Assembly: GCA_947495035.1 (NCBI GenBank)
Contig: CANLXI010000007.1
Coordinates: forward strand, 1-64,000
DNA length: 64,000 nucleotides
Direction of reading: 5' to 3'
Source of the DNA: an uncultured Granulosicoccus sp.
Lineage (GTDB): Bacteria > Pseudomonadota > Gammaproteobacteria > Granulosicoccales > Granulosicoccaceae
Within the stretch, counting starts at the first letter, position 1. Every line of letters starts with the position of its first letter. The translations under genes were made by a program, and so were the position numbers. Under the pieces are notes generated by a model. It searched no databases and was not told where the DNA came from. It worked only from the letters and a program-made list of their open reading frames with translations. Below are positions 8,630-16,695 of the stretch, piece by piece.

Positions 8630-9655
8630 TCAGAGCTCGATGTCCAGCGGCGCGGTAGAGGCGCCAACGCGCCGAGTGCGCAATGTCAGTGGCAGCGCTG
8701 CCGGCACTGGCAGGTCGGATTGCCGCATGCTGACGGTCCGCTCGGAGGCAACTGACGGTCTGGCACGACCCGGGCTCATGACGCAATGCACGCCGATGGC
8801 CGCCAGTGCCAGTCCACCGGCATCGGCAAGGGACAGGCTTTCTCCGAAGATCAGGTAAGACTGCAACATGGTGGCCGGCGGTACCAGATAACCCAGACTG
8901 GCAACACGCGTGGTGGACAAGTGCCTGAGCAGTATCTGCAGCAGAGCATAGGCACCCAGCGAGGCGATGAGCGCCAGCCACAGCAGCAGGACCCATTCGT
9001 CGGCATCGAAGGATGCGAACTGCAAGGGTGTGCTCGAACCACGCAGTGGCAGCAACACCAGCAAGGCACCGATGCCCTGCATCAGCAGCACCAGCATGAC
9101 GGGCAGGGGAGGCTCGGCCCGAGCCTTGTGGTTCAGTTCCAGATGCCTGTTCAGCAATGAGCCGACGGTCAGAGCCAGCACCGCCAGGAACGGCAGTGCC
9201 AGCGCCGCGCCCGATGCCCCGTGCCGGTAACTGTCCGACACCGACAGGACGATGGCCAGTGTGCCGATCAGCAAGCCCTGCCACTGTCTGGCAGAGACTT
9301 CCTCGCCATTGACACGCGATGACAGGGTCGCCGTCAGCATCGGGTGCAGGGTCATGATGAAGGCCACCAGGCCCGCGGAGACGCCTTCCTCGAAGGCGCT
9401 CAATGCCGCCATCAGATAGATGCCGTGAACCAGGCTGCCGACCAGCATCTGTTGCAACAGTTCGCTGAGGGAGACACGTCGCCATTGCCGCAGCAGACTG
9501 ACCAGAAGAAACAGCACCAGCACGACGATCAGGTAGCGAGCGACCAGCAGTGTGACAACATCCATATCGGTCACGGCGAGTCGTGCTGCAACCCAGCCGG
9601 AACTCCACATGAGTACGAACAGAATACTCAATCCGATAATCGACACTGCCTGCAT
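8630..9655 (-). CDS. DMT/EamA-family transporter
   Basis: A 341-residue inner-membrane protein with about ten hydrophobic segments and two EamA repeats. It opens with LSILFVLMWSSGWVAARLAV, a typical EamA first helix, and the second repeat includes SLGYLVPPATMLQSYLIFGE. Family members export small metabolites or amino acids; the substrate here is unknown. Start ATG 9655 has a GGAGG site seven bases upstream, and that site is predicted to be buried in a hairpin. The tail beyond residue 295 is polar. A pair of direct repeats lies upstream. Confidence 0.9.
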   Translation of the reverse strand: MQAVSIIGLSILFVLMWSSGWVAARLAVTDMDVVTLLVARYLIVVLVLFLLVSLLRQWRRVSLSELLQQMLVGSLVHGIYLMAALSAFEEGVSAGLVAFIMTLHPMLTATLSSRVNGEEVSARQWQGLLIGTLAIVLSVSDSYRHGASGAALALPFLAVLALTVGSLLNRHLELNHKARAEPPLPVMLVLLMQGIGALLVLLPLRGSSTPLQFASFDADEWVLLLWLALIASLGAYALLQILLRHLSTTRVASLGYLVPPATMLQSYLIFGESLSLADAGGLALAAIGVHCVMSPGRARPSVASERTVSMRQSDLPVPAALPLTLRTRRVGASTAPLDIEL

Positions 9656-9662
9656 CTGTACG

Positions 9663-9681
9663 CCTCCGTGTATGTCGGAGG
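9663..9681 (-). promoter_or_regulatory. Hairpin burying the ribosome site of the DMT gene
   Basis: CCTCCG (9663-9668) and CGGAGG (9676-9681) form a 6-bp stem with a 7-nt loop. On the minus-strand mRNA the 3' arm contains the GGAGG Shine-Dalgarno sequence of the DMT exporter, leaving seven bases to the ATG at 9655. The pairing would hide the ribosome site, so translation may be conditional. This is read from sequence only. Confidence 0.5.
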
Positions 9682-9738
9682 AAATGCTAGGGAGTGGCAG
9701 GATGTTTCGCTACACCCAAATGGGTAAATTGAACGGTG

Positions 9739-9800
9739 TTCATACTTACGTACAGGCCGGCTACCCGGCCGGTCGAAAGGTATTCATACTTCCGTACAGG
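9739..9800. repeat. Pair of 18-bp direct repeats flanking a palindrome
   Basis: TTCATACTTACGTACAGG at 9739-9756 and TTCATACTTCCGTACAGG at 9783-9800 differ at one base and are offset by 44 bp, about four helical turns. Between them lies a GGCCGG-CTAC-CCGGCC hairpin (9755-9770). A shorter dyad, ACCCA-AA-TGGGT, is at 9714-9725. The position upstream of the DMT exporter suggests paired operator sites. The hairpin may instead terminate the upstream ATPase gene. Confidence 0.6.
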
Positions 9801-9872
9801 ACCGCTCATTCGCCGATGAGACGCTGTTCATGATTTCGTCCAGTCGGTTCGCTCAGCCGGATCGAACAGCAG

Positions 9873-11225
9873 TCAGGCGGGGGTACTGTCTACCGCCTTG
9901 AGCTTGCGCTGCAATTCGAGCCTGATGCCCTTCTTGACGTCTGCAAAGGTAATGGGCAGCACCGATGGTTGCGTCAGTCCCAATGTTCTGGCGGCCTGCA
10001 TGGCAGCATCCCGGTCCTGGAACTGACCGAGAATCAGCAGGTAGTTCACTTCGTCGAGAACCGTCAGTCGAAAACAGGCCACCTGATGACCGGCATAATT
10101 GGAAATCTGGCGCCGCGTCAGTACCGGTCGATAGCGTAGCTCGGTCAGCTTGAGCGTATACAGCTCATCGGGCTGTTGCAGAATCCATTTCTCCGAGTGT
10201 ACGGGGCGCAGGCTGGATTGTGGCGAGAGGTCAGCGCCAGCGCTTTCCGTTGCCTCGGGGTCGGTCTTGACCTTGTTGCGGAGCAGGAGCGTGTTGCCAT
10301 GATGCCAGCGTCGGTGGATGCGCAGCAGGCCCTGTACATTCGGCGACTGGACGGTGTCATGCTGTGAATCGATGACCAGCAGGCGCAGGTCGCAGCCTGC
10401 GACGATGCGCGAGACGTCAGGCTGATCGACGCTGGCTGGTGCGCAGTCGATGATCACACGTTCGTACATGGACATCAGCGTACTCATGCTGTCCTTGTAC
10501 TGGGCGTCGTCCAGATAGGCCTTCACCGCAGGCAGCGGCAGATTGCCAGTGCCGATGATGTCCAGAGGTGATGCGGCATCCTGAGCCACGATGCCGTCGA
10601 TGAGTCCGGACAGAAGGTAGTTGCTGATACCGGCGGCACTGGTGGCTCCGGTGCTCAATTGAACCATGGGCCGTTCGAAGTTCAGGTCAAGCAACAGGGT
10701 GCGCTTGCCGCTGTGAGCGAGGCGGCGGGCAAGCGCGATGGCGATGGTCGTGGTGCCACTGCCCGGCCGTGTGCCGACCAGCGCCACGGATCTGCCGTGA
10801 CTGGCCGTCAATGTCTGCTCGCAGAGCTGGCTCAGCGGCTGGATACTGTCCGTGAAGGCATTGGGAGTATCTTCCGGTCGTGCGGGTCCTACCAGCCTGA
10901 GTTGTGGCGCATAGGCGATGTCTGCCATCTTTTCGGCGAATCTGAACACCCTGGCTGGAGGTGAGGAGGGCTTGCGGGTACGCCGGTGATGGACGACCAC
11001 GATCAGCAGCAGCGTGATGGCCAGTACCGTGACCAGTATGGGCGAGAAGCGGTCCACTGGCAGGCCGGACAAGGACTGGCGTACGGTGTCGGCAGCTCTT
11101 GCCGATGGAGACCACAGACAGGACGTCAGTACTGAGGTACAAATGGCGAAATAGGCAGTATTCAACTCGATTCGTCCCTGTCGCAGCAGTGTGTCGCTGA
11201 ATACGGTCGACACAGGTTTGCGCAA
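9873..11225 (-). CDS. Membrane P-loop ATPase (CpsD/BY-kinase-like) with SPOR-like C-terminus
   Basis: A 450-residue protein. Hydrophobic segments lie at about residues 22-42 and 62-78. A MinD/CpsD-like nucleotide fold follows: GTRPGSGTTT (151-160), LLLDLN (177-182, Walker A'-like) and VIID (257-260, Walker B). The P-loop lysine expected in GEGKST is a threonine here, so ATP hydrolysis may be impaired. No C-terminal tyrosine cluster is visible. Residues 347-433 (WILQQPDELYTLKL, then LLILGQFQDRDAAMQAA) resemble a SPOR peptidoglycan-binding domain in the style found after W-x-L-x-Q-P sequences. The combination suggests envelope or polysaccharide work near septal peptidoglycan. It lies 130 bp downstream of xthA. 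Confidence 0.75.
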   Translation of the reverse strand: MRKPVSTVFSDTLLRQGRIELNTAYFAICTSVLTSCLWSPSARAADTVRQSLSGLPVDRFSPILVTVLAITLLLIVVVHHRRTRKPSSPPARVFRFAEKMADIAYAPQLRLVGPARPEDTPNAFTDSIQPLSQLCEQTLTASHGRSVALVGTRPGSGTTTIAIALARRLAHSGKRTLLLDLNFERPMVQLSTGATSAAGISNYLLSGLIDGIVAQDAASPLDIIGTGNLPLPAVKAYLDDAQYKDSMSTLMSMYERVIIDCAPASVDQPDVSRIVAGCDLRLLVIDSQHDTVQSPNVQGLLRIHRRWHHGNTLLLRNKVKTDPEATESAGADLSPQSSLRPVHSEKWILQQPDELYTLKLTELRYRPVLTRRQISNYAGHQVACFRLTVLDEVNYLLILGQFQDRDAAMQAARTLGLTQPSVLPITFADVKKGIRLELQRKLKAVDSTPA

Positions 11226-11355
11226 ATGGTGATAGGGCTAACCTCTATGAGACTAACTTCCCTCGTCGAGATACTACTAGAGCGTGCCTGGACAGTTTGT
11301 GACTGATGCCCTGTTTCCGATGCCGCTGCAGCGGGGCAGCCAGGCAATGCCGTAA

Positions 11356-12171
11356 TTACAGGTCGAACTCTGACCAGACCGGACAATGATCCGATGGCTT
11401 CTCCATGGCACGAATATCGTAGTCGATACCACTGTCGATCAGCGTTGCCGTCATTGAGCGCGTGCACAGCAGGTGGTCGATGCGCAGGCCACGCTTCGGA
11501 TCGCGATCGAAGCCACGGCTGCGGTAATCGAACCAGCTGAAACGATCATCGCGCTCCGGGTACTTGATGCGATAACTGTCATCCAGCCCCCATTCCTGCA
11601 GACGCTGCATCCACTCGCGCTCCTCGGGCAGGAAGCTGGTGGCACCCGAGCGCAGCCAGCGTTTGACATTGTCCGCGCCGATACCCAGATCCTGATCCAC
11701 CGGAGCGACATTGAAGTCGCCGATGACCAGCAGGTTCTGTTCGGGGGAATGTTCACTGACGAGCTTGTGCTGCAGGTCCCGGTAGAACGCTTCCTTGGCC
11801 GGGAACTTGACCGGGTGGTCACGCTTTTCCCCCTGGGGAAAATAGCCATTGATGATGGTGACAGGCTTGCCTCCGGGGCTTTGCACCGTGGCGGTGATGA
11901 GGCGCTTCTGGGCATCCTCATTGTCCGTGCTGAAGCCGATGCTGACATCGCTCATGGCCGACTTGGACAACAGGGCCACCCCGTAATGGGTTTTCTGCCC
12001 GGCGAAGGCTGTGTGATAGCCCATGTCGCGCAGTGCATCGATCGGGAAGTCGGCATCGACAACCTTGGTTTCCTGCAAGCCGATGACGTCAGGCGAGTAG
12101 GTGTCGATCAGCGCCTGCAGCTGGTGCAGACGCAGGCGGATACTGTTGACATTGAATGAGACGACTATCAT
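11356..12171 (-). CDS. xthA: Exodeoxyribonuclease III
   Basis: A 271-residue AP endonuclease and 3'-5' exonuclease for base-excision repair, close in length to E. coli ExoIII (268 aa). Diagnostic motifs are FNVNSIRLR at the N-terminus, GLQETK (metal-binding Glu), GDFNVAP (catalytic Asp/Asn), RIDHLLCT and the C-terminal SDHCPVW (catalytic His). All key residues are present. It starts 30 bp after the stop of rapA on the same strand, so a rapA-xthA transcript is likely. Confidence 0.95.
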   Translation of the reverse strand: MIVVSFNVNSIRLRLHQLQALIDTYSPDVIGLQETKVVDADFPIDALRDMGYHTAFAGQKTHYGVALLSKSAMSDVSIGFSTDNEDAQKRLITATVQSPGGKPVTIINGYFPQGEKRDHPVKFPAKEAFYRDLQHKLVSEHSPEQNLLVIGDFNVAPVDQDLGIGADNVKRWLRSGATSFLPEEREWMQRLQEWGLDDSYRIKYPERDDRFSWFDYRSRGFDRDPKRGLRIDHLLCTRSMTATLIDSGIDYDIRAMEKPSDHCPVWSEFDL

Positions 12172-12201
12172 CGGATGGGTATCCCGGGTGGCCTGGCTGG
12201 A

Positions 12202-14991
12202 TCAGCCGTTGAACATGACACGCACGGACACAGGTCGTGCATGGGTTGCTTCGAGGGCGGCGAGCAGGGCCTGATGATGTTCGTCCAGGGCGTCGATCTC
12301 CTCCTGCTTCACTGACGGGTTGACTCGCGCCAGGGATTGCAGGCGTTCCCGGGCTTCCTGATATTCCGTATCGATCCGGGTTCTGGCTCCTTCCACCAGC
12401 TCCGGCAATGCCTGTTCTGCCAGCTGCGCCGAGCGGTCGATCAGTTTTTCCAGAACCTCGCGATTCTTCAGCACGACCTTGCGCAGGGCATTGCGATCGT
12501 AGCGCTGCTTGAGGCTGTCCAGTTCGAGCTGGGCTACCTGCTCGCTGTAGTCCTTGCCGTCGATGCCCACGCTCCAGGTCTGCACTTGCGCCGGCAGGTA
12601 TCGATCGATATTCAGGCGGGCATCGGCCGTGCATTGCAGGATGTAGCTCGCTTCCACGAAGGTCAGGTTCTTCGGAAGCTCATCGGTCTTGATAACCTGG
12701 CAATCTGCCTGCCCGAAGCCTTCGTCCAGAATCAGATCCAGCGAGGCTGTCACCATGGGGTGATCCCAGGTCAGATAGGTGAAGTCCTCACGCGTCAGGG
12801 CGGTGGCCCGGTCGAAGGTCAGTGTCATGCCGCCCGCCGGCAAGTGCGGGAAATGGGCAACCTGCATGTGATCGCTGGGGTGGATGATCCAGTGATCACG
12901 TTGCTCGGCCACATCCACACCGAAGCGGTCGAACACCGCTTCCATGAAATCCTGCAGACTGTAATTGCGGTCGACCCGTGCCAGCTCATCCAGATGCTCC
13001 TGCACCAGCTCCGGACGGTTGGAGTTCAGTTCCAGCAGACGATCCCTGCCGGATTCCAGTTCGGCATCGAGCTGCTGCGAGAGCGCCTTCGTGTCGCGTA
13101 TCAGCACGCCGAGTTCCTTGTCGGCGATATCCTCTCCCTCGTTCATCCTGGCCAGCAAGGGGTCCAGCCGATCGGCCAGGCGCTCTCGCACGGCGGTGCC
13201 GGACTTGCAGATACGTTCGAAGGCATCGAGCCCTTCGTGATACCAGTTCAGCAACAGAGAGTCGCGTGTGCCCGGCGCGGCAGGCACATGGATCTGGATG
13301 GTCTCGGTCTGACCGATACGATCCAGCCTGCCGATGCGCTGTTCCAGCAGGTCGGGCGCATCCGGCAGCTCGAGCATGACCACATTGTGCAGGAACTGGA
13401 AGTTACGACCTTCACTGCCTATCTCGGAACACAGCAGCAGGCGGCAGTCTTCCTCCGGGTCGGCAAACCAGGCCGCGGCCCGATCGCGCTCCACGATCGA
13501 CATGCCTTCGTGGAACTGGGCGCTCTGTACCCCTGCGATACGCAGGTGTTCGGCCAGGGCCTGCACGGTTTCCCGGCGAGAGCAGATGGTCAGGATCTTC
13601 TGCGGATATTGTTCCAGCAGGAATTCGAGCAACCAGACCGCCTTGCATTCGAGCGTGTCTTCCTCCAGCTGATAGGTGTGCAACTGCCGTTCGGGAAAGC
13701 CGGTGATGGCGCGCCGCGTGTTGCGAAACATCAGGCGGCCGGTGCCATGTCGATCCACCAGCTTGTTGATCAGGCGTGGCGGCAGTTCGCTGACAGCCAT
13801 GGCGGTGGACGAGCTCAGCGTCTTCTGTTCGCTGTCGCTGAAGTTCTCTCCCAGCAGGCTCTGCAGACGCGTGATTTCCTCACTTGCCAGAGCCTGGTCG
13901 CTGGCGAGCTTGTCGGCCACCGACGCCACCCAGCCGAACGAGGCCTCCTCTTCGATGTACTGTTCCAGTGAGCCGAAGCGTTCCGGGTCCAGCAGGCGCA
14001 GGCGGGCGAAGTGCCCCGACTGACCCAGTTGCTCGGGCGTGGCAGTCAGCAGCAGCACGGCCGGGGTTTCCATGGCCAGCTCCTCGACCAGTGTGTAGGC
14101 CTCGGAGGCTTCCTCCGGTTCCCAGCTCAGATGGTGGGCTTCATCGACGACCAGCATGTCCCAGCCTGCGCCGGTGGCGGCGTCACCGATCTCTTCATCC
14201 TCCAGCAGGGTGTCCAGCGAGCACAGGACCAGCTGCTCCGCCAGAAACGGATTGTTGTCCGGGGCCGAGTCACGCAATTCCTCGAAACGTTCGGCATCCA
14301 TGATGCGGAAGTTGAGGTTGAACTTGCGCAACATTTCCACCAGCCACTGATGCAGCAAGGCCGAGGGCACGGTGATCAGCACGCGGCTGACCTGGTTGTT
14401 GACCAGCGAGCCGTGCACGATCATGCCGGCCTCGATGGTCTTTCCCAGACCCACCTCATCGGCCAGCAGCAATCGAGGGTGATGGCGCTTGAGCGCCTCG
14501 ACGGCAATGTAGATCTGGTGAGGCAGTACGCTCACGCGGGCCCCCATGAGTCCGCGTACCGGTGACTGCGCCAGTTGATGGCGGCTTTCGAACACGCTGC
14601 GGCGCAGGGCAAACCAGCGCTGCCCGTCGATCAGGCCGGCGAACAGGCGATCCCGTGGTGAGCGGAATTGCAGGAAATTGTCCAGCGAGGCTTCATTGAG
14701 AACGGCCACCTCACCGGTATCCTCACGCGTACCGCTGTAGATTCGCAGCCCGTCGACATCCTCGATGCTCTGCACACGCAATTGCCAGCCTTCATGACTG
14801 CTGATGATGTCCCCGGGCAGAAAGGCCACGCGCGTCAATGGTGCCGTCTCCTTGGCATAGATGCGCGTTTCGCCGGTAGCCAGAAAGACGACGGTAATCT
14901 GTCTGTGCTCAACTTCCAGAATGGTGCCAAGGCCCAGATCGGACTCGGTATCACTGATCCAGCGTTGACCTGCGGAAAAATCGATGCTCAT
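12202..14991 (-). CDS. rapA: RNA polymerase-associated ATPase RapA
   Basis: A 929-residue Swi2/Snf2-type ATPase that binds RNA polymerase and promotes its recycling; E. coli RapA is 968 aa. The N-terminal Tudor-like region opens with AGQRWISDTESDLGLGTI. Helicase motifs follow: DEVGLGKTIEAG (motif I), VVDEAHHL (motif II), LLTATPEQLGQ (motif III), then GSEGRNFQFLH and EQRIGRLDRIGQ (motifs V and VI). The RapA-specific C-terminal region is present. RapA is characteristic of gammaproteobacteria and is the best taxonomic marker in the window. The ATG at 14991 is supported by conserved N-terminal sequence. Confidence 0.96.
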   Translation of the reverse strand: MSIDFSAGQRWISDTESDLGLGTILEVEHRQITVVFLATGETRIYAKETAPLTRVAFLPGDIISSHEGWQLRVQSIEDVDGLRIYSGTREDTGEVAVLNEASLDNFLQFRSPRDRLFAGLIDGQRWFALRRSVFESRHQLAQSPVRGLMGARVSVLPHQIYIAVEALKRHHPRLLLADEVGLGKTIEAGMIVHGSLVNNQVSRVLITVPSALLHQWLVEMLRKFNLNFRIMDAERFEELRDSAPDNNPFLAEQLVLCSLDTLLEDEEIGDAATGAGWDMLVVDEAHHLSWEPEEASEAYTLVEELAMETPAVLLLTATPEQLGQSGHFARLRLLDPERFGSLEQYIEEEASFGWVASVADKLASDQALASEEITRLQSLLGENFSDSEQKTLSSSTAMAVSELPPRLINKLVDRHGTGRLMFRNTRRAITGFPERQLHTYQLEEDTLECKAVWLLEFLLEQYPQKILTICSRRETVQALAEHLRIAGVQSAQFHEGMSIVERDRAAAWFADPEEDCRLLLCSEIGSEGRNFQFLHNVVMLELPDAPDLLEQRIGRLDRIGQTETIQIHVPAAPGTRDSLLLNWYHEGLDAFERICKSGTAVRERLADRLDPLLARMNEGEDIADKELGVLIRDTKALSQQLDAELESGRDRLLELNSNRPELVQEHLDELARVDRNYSLQDFMEAVFDRFGVDVAEQRDHWIIHPSDHMQVAHFPHLPAGGMTLTFDRATALTREDFTYLTWDHPMVTASLDLILDEGFGQADCQVIKTDELPKNLTFVEASYILQCTADARLNIDRYLPAQVQTWSVGIDGKDYSEQVAQLELDSLKQRYDRNALRKVVLKNREVLEKLIDRSAQLAEQALPELVEGARTRIDTEYQEARERLQSLARVNPSVKQEEIDALDEHHQALLAALEATHARPVSVRVMFNG

Positions 14992-15346
14992 TATTGATAT
15001 TTATTGACCAGTGGCGCACATCGGCTTTTTCCGTGAAAAGGCTCGCAAATGGCGTTGTGGCGGGGTTTCGGGAGAATTGACGCGCAATTGTAGCGTGAAT
15101 GTCATGCAACAAAGCCTCAGAAGGTGTCCCGACGCTTGTATTCGTCGAGCAAACTACCTATATTGCAATTGTTGGCGGAACTCGGAGGTGATCCGAGAGT
15201 TGTCTACGTTAGCGACTTGCAGCGACTCTGTTCGTGAATGGTCATTGTAAGAGACTCGCCCGGTCAGAGGGGGCAGGGAAGCAAAAGAGCTACCCACTCT
15301 CTGAGGGTTCGTCCAAATTGTTGTTTTTTTGATACAGGGTATTATC
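14992..15346. other. Intergenic region and cold-shock gene leader
   Basis: A stretch of 355 bp between the divergent rapA and cold-shock genes with no credible coding sequence. It is less GC-rich than its surroundings. It holds a candidate promoter at 15136-15164, which would leave a leader of about 175 nt, and a small perfect hairpin CTCGGA-GGTGA-TCCGAG at 15181-15197. A T-rich run (15319-15330) lies just before the start codon. A long structured leader is typical of cold-shock mRNAs. Confidence 0.6.
15136..15164 (+). promoter_or_regulatory. Candidate sigma-70 promoter of the cold-shock gene
   Basis: TTGTAT (15136-15141) and TATATT (15159-15164) are separated by exactly 17 bp. The -10 box matches TATAAT at five of six positions, while the -35 box is weak. 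The start point would lie near 15171, about 175 nt before the TTG start. Confidence 0.5.
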
Positions 15347-15550
15347 TTGAGTACTGGTACAGTTAAGTGGTTCGACGCGGCGAAAGGTTTCGGCTTCATC
15401 GCTCCTGAAGATGGCGGCAAGGACGTTTTCGTTCACCACACCGCAATCACTGGCGAGGGTTACAAAACACTCGACGAAGGTCAGAAAGTGAGCTTCGACA
15501 TCGAGCAGGGTCAAAAAGGTCCAGCGGCAGTCAACGTATCTGCCATGTAA
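15347..15550 (+). CDS. CspA-family cold-shock protein
   Basis: A 67-residue single-stranded nucleic-acid-binding beta-barrel. The RNP1 motif KGFGFI and RNP2 motif DVFVHH are both intact, preceded by [12 protein letters not shown]. Length matches the family (about 70 aa). The start is a TTG at 15347, with AGGG seven bases upstream, giving the usual (M)STGTVKWF N-terminus. A more upstream in-frame TTG at 15329 would add six residues unlike the family. A clear terminator follows. Confidence 0.95.
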   Translation: MSTGTVKWFDAAKGFGFIAPEDGGKDVFVHHTAITGEGYKTLDEGQKVSFDIEQGQKGPAAVNVSAM

Positions 15551-15577
15551 ACCTGTCACCCGACTAGGTTTCCACGA

Positions 15578-15610
15578 GAAAGCCCCGCCTTGTGCGGGGC
15601 TTTCTTGTTT
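15578..15610 (+). terminator. Rho-independent terminator of the cold-shock gene
   Basis: An 11-bp perfect stem, GAAAGCCCCGC (15578-15588) with GCGGGGCTTTC (15594-15604), has a CTTGT loop and a T-rich tail (TTGTTT). It is a canonical intrinsic terminator 28 bp after the stop codon. Confidence 0.92.
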
Positions 15611-15666
15611 CAGGGCTCCGATATTTCTTCAGCCGGAGCCCACTGTCAGCGCCTCGATGCCGTGCA

Positions 15667-16695
15667 TCAGGCCAGAGCCGAGCGTAGCCAGCGCATCAAG
15701 GGCTCTTCCACTTCCAGCTGAGCAAACACCCTGGCCGCCGAGCTGCCGGTCGGTTCGGAACGCATGAGATTGGACTTGCGCGGATGCGGCGTCTGTTCCT
15801 GTACCAGCATGGTGCGCTGGAAGCCTCGGGCTTCCAGCCTGTCAGCTTCCCGGTCACCGCAGTAGCCGAAGGGGTAGGCAAAGGTTCTGGAATCGAGCAG
15901 ATCATCCAGCGCCGAGCTGTCGAGCTGCTGCCGCAGGGTCTGTTCACTGCATAGCCGCAGATTGTAGTGATCGTTCGAATGAAAGCCGAACGACATGCCA
16001 TGCGTTTTCAGCTCGCTGATCTGCTCTCGATTCAGGAACAGCTGAGCCGCGTTGGCCGCGGGTGGCGCGACCTTCTCCAGGCGAGCCATCAGCTGTTCGA
16101 TCATCTGCGGTGGGAAGGTGGTCTGCACATGCTGCAGGACATCCTCACGAGCGATATTGGCCAATCCGGGCATGCTGTGAATGAGTGTCATTGTCGCCTT
16201 CGGGTGACGATTCAGTGCATGGTTGAGCTGATTCACCCAGACCATGCCACCGTCCACCGCCTTGCCGATGAGATAGATCGTGGCAGGCATGCCACGCTTT
16301 TCCAGCGCAGGTACGGCGTTCTCCCCAACGCTGGCATAGCCGTCATCGAAGGTCAGGACCGCGGTACGTGGGGCAAGCCTGCCGCGTACCAGCTCCTGCA
16401 TCGACACGACGTTGTAATGCCGCCGGTAGTAGTCCAGATGCCGACTGAAGGTACCCGGACTGATGCTCATGCCAAGGCCGGCGGTATGGCTGCCGGGCTG
16501 CTCTTCAACGGCGTGGTAGAGCAGAGTGCGGATGCGCTCGGGTGACAGATTGATGATGGCTCTTGCCAGACCCAGATGATAGAGGCAGACACCGGTGGCT
16601 CGCAGCAGGCTGCGCAGCGTGGCAGCGGCCTTGCGTGAAAAGCCTGAACGTGGGGCAAGCGCGTCGGGTGTCGCCTGCAGCAGCCGCGTGTTCAT
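15667..16695 (-). CDS. NodB-family polysaccharide deacetylase
   Basis: A 342-residue carbohydrate-esterase-4 type protein. The metal and catalytic motif TFDDG lies at residues 115-119 and a second metal-binding stretch HSNDH at 239-243. A late DSRTFAYPFGYCGDREAD block also fits the family. Residues 1-60 include a moderately hydrophobic segment, but no clear cleaved signal peptide is seen. Family members remove N-acetyl or N-formyl groups from sugars. The start ATG at 16695 overlaps the stop of the upstream formyltransferase gene (ATGA), so the two are coupled. The substrate is inferred, not shown. Confidence 0.88.
   Translation of the reverse strand: MNTRLLQATPDALAPRSGFSRKAAATLRSLLRATGVCLYHLGLARAIINLSPERIRTLLYHAVEEQPGSHTAGLGMSISPGTFSRHLDYYRRHYNVVSMQELVRGRLAPRTAVLTFDDGYASVGENAVPALEKRGMPATIYLIGKAVDGGMVWVNQLNHALNRHPKATMTLIHSMPGLANIAREDVLQHVQTTFPPQMIEQLMARLEKVAPPAANAAQLFLNREQISELKTHGMSFGFHSNDHYNLRLCSEQTLRQQLDSSALDDLLDSRTFAYPFGYCGDREADRLEARGFQRTMLVQEQTPHPRKSNLMRSEPTGSSAARVFAQLEVEEPLMRWLRSALA

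Noticed and set aside
12337..13971. A 544-codon open frame on the plus strand
   Set aside because: It lies antisense to rapA, whose helicase motifs are all intact. The frame has His/Gln-rich, low-information composition and no recognisable domain.
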